Made by a program: the position numbers and the translations under genes. Below, piece by piece: positions 18,212 through 25,433 of a stretch of 64,000 bases of DNA (positions within the stretch are counted from its first letter, which is position 1; every line of letters starts with the position of its first letter). Origin of the DNA: Thalassospira profundimaris (GTDB taxonomy: Bacteria > Pseudomonadota > Alphaproteobacteria > Rhodospirillales > Thalassospiraceae); contig NZ_JPWH01000002.1 of NCBI RefSeq assembly GCF_003326755.1, positions 1-64,000 on the forward strand. The letters are read 5' to 3'. The notes under the pieces were generated by a model. That model was not told the DNA's origin. It ran no database searches and worked only from the letters and a program-made list of their open reading frames with translations.

Positions 18212-19648
18212 ATGAAACTTAACGATACCGAACTGTTTCGTCAGGCCGCGTATATCAATGGGGAATGGCTGACGCGTGACGACATGGAGGTTCTTAATCC
18301 GGCAACAGGCCTGGTGCTGGGCCATATGCCCGATTGCACGGCCGCCGAAACCGAAATGGCGATTGCCGCGGCAGAAGAAGCCATGAAGGGCTGGCGGGCG
18401 CTGACCCATTTGCAACGCGCCGATTTGCTGATGGCCTGGCATGATCTGATGCTGGAAAATGCCGATGATCTTGCCCGTCTTCTGACCGCCGAACAGGGCA
18501 AACCTCTGGCCGAGGCCAAAGGCGAAATTGCCTATGGTGCCTCCTTTGTGCGCTGGTTCGCCGAGGAAGCCCGCCGCATTGAAGGCCATATCATTCCATC
18601 CCCCGTGCCGGGCAAGAAGATTTTGGCAATGAAGGAACCGGTGGGCGTGTGTGCGATTATCACGCCCTGGAACTTCCCCAATGCCATGATCACCCGCAAG
18701 GTGGCCCCCGGTCTGGCGGCGGGCTGCACGATGGTGATCAAACCGTCGGACTTTACGCCCTATTCGGCATTGGCCCTGTGTGTGCTGGCCGAACGGGCCG
18801 GTATTCCCAAGGGGGTTTTAAACGTATTAACCGGGCGTCCCGAAGAAATCGGCGCGACGCTGACGAAAAGCCAGACCGTGCGCAAGCTGTCCTTTACCGG
18901 CTCCACCCGTGTCGGCGCGCTTTTGGCCGAACAGTGCGCCCCGACGCTTAAGAAGCTGTCGCTTGAACTGGGCGGTAATGCTCCGTTTGTGGTGTTTGAT
19001 GATGCCGATATTGATGTTGCGATCGACGGCGCGATGGCATCGAAATTCCGCAATGGCGGGCAAACCTGTGTGTGTGCCAACCGTATGCTGGTTCAGGCGG
19101 GTATTTACGATGAATTTGTCGCCAAACTGGCAAAACGGGTGGATGCGCTGAAGGTTGGTGCGGGCGAGGATGCCGGTATCGACATCGGCCCCATGATCAA
19201 CAGTGCTGCGATTGCCAAAATCAATTCCCATGTTGAAGATGCCCTTGCCAAGGGGGCCAAACGGGTCACAGCCAAGCGGGACCTGGATGCCCGTTTTGCC
19301 GATCCGATGGTTCTGGAAGGGGCCACCACGGATATGAAACTGGCCGCCGAGGAAACCTTTGGTCCGGTAGCACCGATTTTCAAATTCGAGACCGAAGAAG
19401 AAGCCCTCGAAATTGCCAATGGCACGCCCTTTGGCCTGGCGGCCTATTTCTTTACCACCGATCTGGCACGTGCCTTCAGGTTTAATGATGGCCTTGAATT
19501 TGGGCTGGTTGGCCTTAATACCGGTGCCCTTTCCCATGCCGAAGCCCCGTTTGGCGGGGTTAAATTCTCCGGCCTTGGCCGCGAGGGCGCGCGCGAAGGC
19601 ATTCTGGAATATCTGGAAACCAAGGCCTTCCATATGGGCGGATTATAA
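18212..19648 (+). CDS. gabD: NAD(P)-dependent succinate-semialdehyde dehydrogenase (GabD-like)
   Basis: 478 residues from the ATG at 18212, preceded by GGAG at 18201-18204; the longer frame from 18077 runs inside the previous gene. Motifs: the IYAYINGEW-like start QAAYINGEWL, ITPWNFPNAMI, KPSDFTPYSALAL, FTGSTRVGALL, catalytic Glu in LELGGNAPF and catalytic Cys in GGQTCVCANR, whose CVCANR form is typical of GabD. It would oxidise succinate semialdehyde to succinate, the usual last step for 4-aminobutyrate and polyamine breakdown. It ends the operon, 65 bp before a terminator. Confidence 0.88.
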   Translation: MKLNDTELFRQAAYINGEWLTRDDMEVLNPATGLVLGHMPDCTAAETEMAIAAAEEAMKGWRALTHLQRADLLMAWHDLMLENADDLARLLTAEQGKPLAEAKGEIAYGASFVRWFAEEARRIEGHIIPSPVPGKKILAMKEPVGVCAIITPWNFPNAMITRKVAPGLAAGCTMVIKPSDFTPYSALALCVLAERAGIPKGVLNVLTGRPEEIGATLTKSQTVRKLSFTGSTRVGALLAEQCAPTLKKLSLELGGNAPFVVFDDADIDVAIDGAMASKFRNGGQTCVCANRMLVQAGIYDEFVAKLAKRVDALKVGAGEDAGIDIGPMINSAAIAKINSHVEDALAKGAKRVTAKRDLDARFADPMVLEGATTDMKLAAEETFGPVAPIFKFETEEEALEIANGTPFGLAAYFFTTDLARAFRFNDGLEFGLVGLNTGALSHAEAPFGGVKFSGLGREGAREGILEYLETKAFHMGGL

Positions 19649-19713
19649 AATCATCCCGTACGAACCCTTCCGGATGCGCTCTCCCTTGGTTAGTTCTGAA
19701 GGGTAATCTGTCG

Positions 19714-19760
19714 AAGAAAAACAGTGCAAGGCGGGTAACGTCGGCACTGTTTTTCTTTTT
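19714..19760 (+). terminator. Rho-independent terminator after the gabD-like operon
   Basis: Arms AAGAAAAACAGTGC (19714-19727) and GCACTGTTTTTCTT (19744-19757) are perfectly complementary over 14 bp, with a 16-nt loop and a T-rich tail. Confidence 0.85.
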
Positions 19761-20288
19761 GCGTCCAAAATTTAAAATGCGTGGCTCAGGTGACAGGCAT
19801 CCTGGATGGCCAAATAGATATCGCGGCTGGCGATGGCATCCGAACGCGGGCCAAGCTGGTTGTCGCCCCGTTTGCATCGCGCGATGTGACGGCAAAGTCG
19901 TCATTGCCAAATCTGGCAGGGGGCAATCTGTGTTTCATCATCCGCAAATTGGCAGGTTTCGTTAACAGGTAGATAACGCCGTCGTGAGCTTTCTGCCGGA
20001 TGTTATGGCATCACCAAAATGCTGTTCATGATTTGGCGATCATGCAGGATGTGTGGTCGCACATTTGAGACGAATTTTCAGGCAAAAACGCCCTGCGAAG
20101 CAACGGCACCGAAAAGTCCTTTGGCGGGCTGGAAGTAACCGTTTTAAAACGATTATTCCAATATTTCCCATGTCTTTTTGCAACCAGATTGTCGCCGCAC
20201 CCCGCGTGAAAATGGGATGCTGCGATACGTGCAGGATAAGGCAGATGCACCAATCCAGGATTGAATTTTTGTGCGGTGGTATGACTGG

Positions 20289-20311
20289 GTTTTATCGCGC
20301 TGCGATAAAAC
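20289..20311. promoter_or_regulatory. Perfect palindrome upstream of the buf operon, possible operator
   Basis: Arms GTTTTATCGC (20289-20298) and GCGATAAAAC (20302-20311) are perfect inverted repeats around GCT. No T-run follows, so it does not look like a terminator. It lies 200 bp before the bufA start. Function is unknown; a dimeric repressor or activator site is plausible. Confidence 0.45.
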
Positions 20312-20510
20312 ATGATGGCATGTTTTTGGATGTTTTCTCTCACAAAGGCGTGAATTTAAAGGGAATTATTCTCACACCGTGTTGATGCGCTGTGTGCGCT
20401 TGTTGCGATGACGGGGTGCCTTTTGGTTGCTATCACCGGGGGGTCACAGTGAATTGGAAAGACCGCTTGTGACAGGTAACTTCGGGACTTTTAAAATGAG
20501 GGAAAAGCAG

Positions 20511-20807
20511 ATGAAGAACGCACTTGTATTGGCAGCCGCACTTTCGGCCGGGTTGACGATGGCCGCCGCCGACGCATCGGCAGCGGGGGATCAGGAAAAA
20601 TGCTTTGGTGTTTCTTTGGCCGGTCAGAACGAATGTGCGGCGGGCCCGGGCACAACCTGTGCCGGAACCTCCAAGGTTGATTATCAGGGTAACTCCTGGA
20701 AACTGGTTCCAGCGGGCACCTGTGAAGAAATGACCTTCACCACGGCCGATGGCCGCACGGTTCATGGTAGCCTGACCAAGCTGGATCGCGATCTGCCGGA
20801 AATGTAA
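20511..20807 (+). CDS. bufA1: Bufferin-type RiPP precursor, DUF2282 family (BufA1-like)
   Basis: 98 residues from the ATG at 20511, with GAGGGA at 20498-20503. A Sec signal peptide covers residues 1-24 (basic MKN, Ala/Leu core, likely cut after ASA). The mature part has exactly four Cys, at 31, 42, 50 and 71 (EKCFG, NECAAG, TTCAGT, GTCEEM), the pattern of DUF2282 bufferins. In described systems an MNIO enzyme with a DUF2063 partner modifies Cys residues of such precursors, and the product binds copper in the periplasm. The next three genes are exactly those partners. A hairpin with a T-run follows the stop and may let this gene be made in excess. Confidence 0.88.
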   Translation: MKNALVLAAALSAGLTMAAADASAAGDQEKCFGVSLAGQNECAAGPGTTCAGTSKVDYQGNSWKLVPAGTCEEMTFTTADGRTVHGSLTKLDRDLPEM

Positions 20808-20815
20808 GCCACTTT

Positions 20816-20851
20816 CCCGGTGCGCCGGTTGTTCGGTGCACCGGGTTTTTT
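20816..20851 (+). terminator. Hairpin with T-run between bufA1 and bufB1 (partial terminator)
   Basis: Arms CCCGGTGC (20816-20823) and GCACCGGG (20838-20845) followed by six T. It starts 8 bp after the bufA1 stop, and bufB1 starts only 25 bp after it. Placed inside an operon, it probably ends most transcripts and lets some read through. Confidence 0.75.
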
Positions 20852-20875
20852 CTCATTCCGGGCCGGGGGCGCATT

Positions 20876-21823
20876 ATGACGGCATTGCAGACAAATCTGA
20901 ACTCTTGTAACGACCTGAACCATCCGCAGAACCGTATTTTCAAAAATGTCCCGCCATCGGCCGGTTTGCCACGGCGCGCCGGTGTTGGCTTCAAGGCTGA
21001 ACATGCCAGCGACGTTTTTGAAAATGCCGACCCGGTTTCCTGGTTTGAAGTCCATCCGGAAAACTACATGGTGGCCGGTGGACCACGTCTTAAAATGCTG
21101 TCGCAATTGCGCGAGAAATTCGACATTTCCCTGCATGGGGTTGGTCTGTCGCTTGGCGGATGGGAACCGCTGGACAAAGCCCATCTTGCCGCTTTGCGCG
21201 CACTTGTTGACCGGTTCGAGCCCGCGCAGGTTTCCGAACATATCGCCTGGTCAGGCCATGAGGGCAAATATCTGGCCGATCTGTTGCCAACACCATTAAC
21301 AACGGCATCCCTTCGGCATCTTGTCGATGCGATTGACCAGGTCCAAAATGCCATTGGCCAGCGGATCCTGATTGAAAATCCCACATCCTATTTGGCCCTG
21401 CCGCAAAATTCGATGCCCGAGACCGACTTTATCCTTCAGGCGGCACGGCAGTCGGGCTGTGGGCTGTTGATTGATGTGAACAATATTTTCATCAGCGCCC
21501 ATAATCTGGGTTTTGATGGCCGGGATTATGTTGATGTGCTGCCTGCCGATTTGATTGGTGAAATCCACCTGGCCGGGCACGAACAGGATGCCGATACCAG
21601 CGATAACGTGCTGATCGATACCCATTCCCGTCCGGTGTCAGACCCGGTCTGGGCGCTTTACCGGCGGCTGGTGGAACGTATTGGTGCCACGCCAACCCTG
21701 ATCGAATGGGACAATGACGTGCCCGACTGGCACACCCTTGCCCGCGAGGCCCGGCAGGCCAATGCGATTTTGGATGGCCTTGATGCTACTGCCGCGACCT
21801 TTTCGCAAAGGGCGGCATCATGA
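20876..21823 (+). CDS. bufB1: DUF692 multinuclear non-haem iron oxidase (MNIO), bufferin maturase BufB1-like
   Basis: 315 residues with a TIM-barrel DUF692 profile. Likely iron ligands lie in FEVHPENY, ISLHGVGLS, SEHIAWSG, ILIENPTSY, IDVNNIF, GEIHLAGHE, IDTHSRPV and IEWDNDVP, spaced as in known MNIOs. About 35 residues precede the family core (LPRRAGVGFKAEH), so a later start is not excluded. In bufferin systems this enzyme oxidatively converts Cys of the precursor into heterocycles with help of the DUF2063 protein. It acts in the cytoplasm before export. Its stop overlaps the bufC1 start (ATGA). Confidence 0.92.
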   Translation: MTALQTNLNSCNDLNHPQNRIFKNVPPSAGLPRRAGVGFKAEHASDVFENADPVSWFEVHPENYMVAGGPRLKMLSQLREKFDISLHGVGLSLGGWEPLDKAHLAALRALVDRFEPAQVSEHIAWSGHEGKYLADLLPTPLTTASLRHLVDAIDQVQNAIGQRILIENPTSYLALPQNSMPETDFILQAARQSGCGLLIDVNNIFISAHNLGFDGRDYVDVLPADLIGEIHLAGHEQDADTSDNVLIDTHSRPVSDPVWALYRRLVERIGATPTLIEWDNDVPDWHTLAREARQANAILDGLDATAATFSQRAAS

Positions 21824-22662
21824 GGACATCGAACCCGGCGCATGTTGGTGATTTACCACAAACGGACTTTATGTCTGGTCCGGAAGATGGTTTTCATCGA
21901 ACCTTTTGCGCAGCCCTGATGGATCAAGACCCCAGGGCATATCCCGCGGGTTTGGATGGCAGGGCCGCGCGCCGTTTTGCCATATACCGCAATAATGTGC
22001 ATCGCGGTTTGCAGGACGCCCTGGCAGCGGCTTATCCGGTCGTCAAATCACTGGTGGGGGATACGTTTTTTTACCGGCTGGCGGGTGACTATATTCGCAC
22101 CGAAAACCATCGCCCGCCCTCGCTTGCCCTTTATGGGGCGGGGTTTTCGGTCTTTCTGGCGGGCCATGCGGTGGTGGCAACTTTGCCCTATCTGCCTGAT
22201 ATTGCCCGTCTTGAACGCGCCTGGCTGGAGGCCCTGCACGCGGCGGATGCCTCCGCGATTACGGCCGCGTCTCTTGCCGGGTTTGAAGACCGGCTGGCCT
22301 TGCTGCGTTTTTTCGTGCATCCGGCGGTGCGCCTGGTGGCATCGCAATTTCCCATTCATGCCATTTGGCAGGCAAATCAGGCGGACCGCCAGCAGGCGGA
22401 ACAGCAAAATAACGGGCCGGCGCAAATTCTCTATCGGGCCGAGGCCGTATTGCTCGCCCGCCCGTATTACACTGTAAAGCTGGTTCGCCTTGAGGGGGCC
22501 GGGGTGGAATTTGCCCGGCAATTGCTGGCGGGGCAACGCGTTGGTGCGGCCTATGAAGCCGCACTGGCCGAGGATACCCATTTTGATGTCACCCCGGTTT
22601 TCGCGCAATTGCTGGCATCAGGGATGTTTGGCGCATTTACCCTGGGGCAAGGCGGGGGTTGA
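21820..22662 (+). CDS. bufC1: DUF2063 partner protein, BufC1-like
   Basis: 280 residues. The family N-terminal part is visible: FCAALMD, AARRFAIYRNNVHRGLQDALAAAYPVVKSLVG, then GDYIRTENHRPPSLALYGAGFSVFL and LPYLPDIARLERAW. DUF2063 proteins act as the recognition partner that presents the precursor to the DUF692 enzyme. Start and stop overlap both neighbours by a few bases, showing strong translational coupling with bufB1 and the DoxX gene. Confidence 0.9.
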   Translation: MRTSNPAHVGDLPQTDFMSGPEDGFHRTFCAALMDQDPRAYPAGLDGRAARRFAIYRNNVHRGLQDALAAAYPVVKSLVGDTFFYRLAGDYIRTENHRPPSLALYGAGFSVFLAGHAVVATLPYLPDIARLERAWLEALHAADASAITAASLAGFEDRLALLRFFVHPAVRLVASQFPIHAIWQANQADRQQAEQQNNGPAQILYRAEAVLLARPYYTVKLVRLEGAGVEFARQLLAGQRVGAAYEAALAEDTHFDVTPVFAQLLASGMFGAFTLGQGGG

Positions 22663-22664
22663 AC

Positions 22665-23216
22665 ATGCAGGTGATTTCAAGGCAGGCCGCAAAAATTGCC
22701 AAATGCGGTGATACATTTCGTGTTCAGTGGGATATGTGGCTGGGAGGATTGACAGCACGTCTGGTTTTTGCCGCGGTGTTGTGGCCCTATTATTTAAACA
22801 GCGCCATGACCAAGCCCGGTATGGGGCCGCTGGGCATTTTTATGCCCGGACCGGGGGCCTTTGCCCAGATCATTCCGGCGGTGGCAGAAGCCCATTCCTA
22901 TAATCCGGCTGAAATTGCCTTTTTTCCGTGGCATCTGATTGTGATTGCAGGTGCTCTGGCTGAGTTTACCCTGCCGGTGCTGATTGTGCTGGGGATATTT
23001 ACCCGCCTTTCTGCCCTGGGCATGATCGGTTTTATTATTGTCCAGTCACTGGTTGATATTTACGCCCACGGGGTGATGTCGGGCGAGCTGTTCGATACGG
23101 AGGCGACGGGTATTGTGGACCAGCGGCTGTTATGGATTTTTCTGTTGATCGTTTTGCTGGCAACAGGCAGCGGCCGGTTCGCCCTTGACCGCCTGTTAAA
23201 GCGTTTTTCAACCTAG
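22665..23216 (+). CDS. DoxX family membrane protein, BufD1-like
   Basis: About 183 residues from the ATG at 22665 (a TTG at 22659 is also in frame and overlaps the bufC1 stop). Four hydrophobic segments fit DoxX: LTARLVFAAVLWPYYL, the WHLIVIAGALAEFTLPVLIVLGIF pair, MIGFIIVQSLVDIY and the C-terminal LLWIFLLIVLLATGSG. DoxX proteins are the usual fourth gene of buf operons; a redox or quinone-linked membrane role is suspected, not proven. It closes the operon and is convergent with the aldose epimerase gene, overlapping it by 4 bp. Confidence 0.85.
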   Translation: MQVISRQAAKIAKCGDTFRVQWDMWLGGLTARLVFAAVLWPYYLNSAMTKPGMGPLGIFMPGPGAFAQIIPAVAEAHSYNPAEIAFFPWHLIVIAGALAEFTLPVLIVLGIFTRLSALGMIGFIIVQSLVDIYAHGVMSGELFDTEATGIVDQRLLWIFLLIVLLATGSGRFALDRLLKRFST

Positions 23217-24220
23217 CTTTCGATCTGCCATACCATGACATGCGAATAGGTATCGCCGGGATTAAGGAACGGTGATGGAAAATCATCGCGGTTGGGGCTG
23301 TCGGGAAAGGTTTGGGGCTCCAGCGCGATGGCGCATTGTGGATGCAGGGGCGTGCCGTCCCGCGCTGTCATGTCAGCGGTAAAATGACGGGCCAGGTAAA
23401 ACTGCAATCCTGCCTCGGTGCTTGAAAGGGTCAGGCGGCGATTGCTGGGAGCGTGAAACAGGCTGGCAATTTTGCGCAAGGTGCCGCGTCGCCCGCTCAG
23501 GCAGAAATTATGATCATATTCAATGATTTTACCGGCCTGTAATTCCTCGGGCGCGGCAATGGCACGCGGGGTGCGGAAATCAAACGTGGTGCCGGTCACA
23601 TCGGCGCGACCGGGCAGGGGGATCAGGCTGTCATCAATGGGCAGATACTGGTCGGCATGAATTTGCAATTCATGGTCGGCCGCGCTGGCATCAAACCGGC
23701 CCGAAAGGTTCCAGTAACTGTGATTGGTCATATTGATGATGGTCGGCGCGTCACAGGTGGCGGAAATGTCGCAGCGCAGGCTGTTGCCGGCCAGTTCATA
23801 ACGCACCGTGCAATGCAGGGCACCGGGAAAACCCTGGTCTCCATCGGGCGATGACAGGGCAAAGACCACATGGCGCGCCGTTTGTTCCATCACCATCCAG
23901 ATGCGTGCATCAAACCCCTCTGGTCCACCATGCAACAGATTGTCGCCCTCATTGGCGGCCAGTTGCACCGGGTTGCCCTGTTGATCGCGATATTGTGCGC
24001 CTGCAATGCGGTTGGCATATCGCCCGCAGGTTGCACCAATATAGCTGTCATGGCGGGAATAATTCGCTATGGTAGAAAATCCAAGGGCAATATTTGCGCC
24101 CTTTTGGGAGCCGTCTTTTATAACGAAAGACATGATGCGGGCCCCGTACTGGCAAAATTGAACGCGAATCTTTTGATTTTCTAGGGTTACGAGCGTTTCT
24201 GGCGCGTGTTGCGAGGTCAT
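23213..24220 (-). CDS. galM: Aldose 1-epimerase (galactose mutarotase)
   Basis: 335 residues of the GalM fold. Substrate and catalytic landmarks: GRYANRIAGA, LLHGGPEGFD, the catalytic His in NMTNHSYWNLSG, DHNF, the AGLQFYLAR segment and the catalytic Glu in ALEPQTFPDSPN. It interconverts alpha and beta anomers of galactose-like aldoses. It diverges from the YtfQRT-YjfF-type importer across about 150 bp, which supports a role in using the imported sugar before oxidation by a dehydrogenase. Confidence 0.92.
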   Translation of the reverse strand: MTSQHAPETLVTLENQKIRVQFCQYGARIMSFVIKDGSQKGANIALGFSTIANYSRHDSYIGATCGRYANRIAGAQYRDQQGNPVQLAANEGDNLLHGGPEGFDARIWMVMEQTARHVVFALSSPDGDQGFPGALHCTVRYELAGNSLRCDISATCDAPTIINMTNHSYWNLSGRFDASAADHELQIHADQYLPIDDSLIPLPGRADVTGTTFDFRTPRAIAAPEELQAGKIIEYDHNFCLSGRRGTLRKIASLFHAPSNRRLTLSSTEAGLQFYLARHFTADMTARDGTPLHPQCAIALEPQTFPDSPNRDDFPSPFLNPGDTYSHVMVWQIES

Positions 24221-24313
24221 AAGGGCATTTCCCGGTTTTTTGGGTTTGGCAAAAATCGCAGAAAACTGCGCTTTTTAATTCTCAGGTGCTGATGTCATTG
24301 TCTTCCTGATAAT

Positions 24314-24332
24314 CATATTGTAATACTATATG
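24314..24332. promoter_or_regulatory. Possible operator in the galM / sugar importer divergent region
   Basis: Short inverted repeat CATAT (24314-24318) and ATATG (24328-24332) about 36 bp before the binding-protein start. It resembles the CATAT/ATATG halves of the perfect palindrome before the GntR gene (29878-29892), which hints that the same regulator acts here. The match is short and AT-rich, so confidence is low. Confidence 0.3.
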
Positions 24333-24367
24333 GCTTTTAGAGAAAAGGCCAATTCAGGGAGGAATGA

Positions 24368-25321
24368 ATGAAAGGGCTTAGAAAGCTTGCGATTGCCGGT
24401 GCAACCATGTGCATTGGTATGGGAATGTCGCTTGCCGCGCAGGCGGAAATGATTATCGGGTTTTCCCAGATCGGGTCGGAAAGCGGCTGGCGCACTTCCG
24501 AAACCGCGTCGATTAAGGCCGAGGCAGAGAAACGCGGCATTGATCTGAAATTTTCCGATGCGCAACAAAAACAGGAAAACCAGATCAAGGCGGTGCGCTC
24601 CTTTATCGCCCAGGGTGTGGATGGCATTTTGCTGGCCCCGGTGGTCGAAACCGGCTGGGACCAGGTTTTGAAAGAAGCCAAGGATGCCGGTATTCCCGTG
24701 GTGCTGATTGACCGCGGTGTTGACGCCGATCCGTCGCTTTATCTGACCAAGGTGGCGTCCGACTTTGTCGAGGAAGGGGCCCTTGCCGGGGCGTGGCTGG
24801 CTGCTAAAACCAGCGGCAATTGCGACGTGGTTGAATTGCAGGGGACGGTCGGGTCCTCGGCCGCGATTGACCGCAAGGAAGGCTTTGGCAACGTTATTTC
24901 CAACTTCCCCAACATGAAAATCCTGCGTTCGCAATCGGGCGATTTCACCCGTTCGGGCGGCAAGGAAGTCATGGAAAGCTTCCTGAAGGCGGAAAATGGC
25001 GGCAAAAACATTTGCGCGCTTTATGCCCATAATGACGACATGGCACTGGGTGCCGTGCAGGCGATCAAGGAAGCCGGTCTGGAACCGGGCAAGGACATCC
25101 TGATCGTGTCGATTGATGGTGTTCCCGATATTTTCAAGGCAATGGCCGATGGTGAAACCAATGCCTCGATCGAGCTAAACCCGCATCTGGGCGCGCCAGC
25201 CTTTGATGCCATCAAGGCATCGATGGATGGCAAGGAAGTGCCGAAATGGATTAAGGCCAATGGCCCGCTTTACCTGCCTGATACCGCCGCCGAAGAATAC
25301 AAAAAACGCAGCGGCAAATAA
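24368..25321 (+). CDS. ytfQ: Sugar-binding protein of a galactofuranose-type ABC importer (YtfQ-like)
   Basis: 317 residues: a Sec signal peptide (basic start, hydrophobic core, cut near AQA-E) and a periplasmic-binding type I fold. The mature start IIGFSQIGSESGWR, then the QENQIKAVRSFIAQGVDGILLAPVVETGWD segment, match YtfQ, which binds galactofuranose; relatives bind arabinofuranose and other pentoses. The C-terminal NPHLGAPAFDAI is also typical. It heads an operon with one ATPase and two permeases. Confidence 0.9.
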   Translation: MKGLRKLAIAGATMCIGMGMSLAAQAEMIIGFSQIGSESGWRTSETASIKAEAEKRGIDLKFSDAQQKQENQIKAVRSFIAQGVDGILLAPVVETGWDQVLKEAKDAGIPVVLIDRGVDADPSLYLTKVASDFVEEGALAGAWLAAKTSGNCDVVELQGTVGSSAAIDRKEGFGNVISNFPNMKILRSQSGDFTRSGGKEVMESFLKAENGGKNICALYAHNDDMALGAVQAIKEAGLEPGKDILIVSIDGVPDIFKAMADGETNASIELNPHLGAPAFDAIKASMDGKEVPKWIKANGPLYLPDTAAEEYKKRSGK

Positions 25322-25433
25322 TGATCGTGCCGGGTGAAGAACATCCGGCCTGATGGCTGACGCATTGGCGTGTCCTTTGAAAAAACCGGGGGCACGCCTT
25401 TTGCGCAACAGTTCACAGATCTGGGAGGATCAT

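Larger units (their letters stand above)
19649..20510. other. 862-bp stretch without convincing genes
   Basis: After the terminator at 19714-19760 I find no recognisable protein. Open frames of 68-110 codons (19759-19965 plus, 20053-20385 plus, 20026-20343 minus) show no family motifs, no good ribosome sites and an unusual amino-acid make-up. The notable structure is a perfect palindrome at 20289-20311. The promoter of the buf operon must lie in the last part. Confidence 0.6.

Noticed and set aside
20053-20385. 110-codon plus-strand frame with several Cys before the buf operon
   Set aside because: The Cys residues (GCCDTC) drew attention as a possible small metal-binding protein, but there is no signal peptide, ribosome site or family resemblance, and it spans the palindrome.
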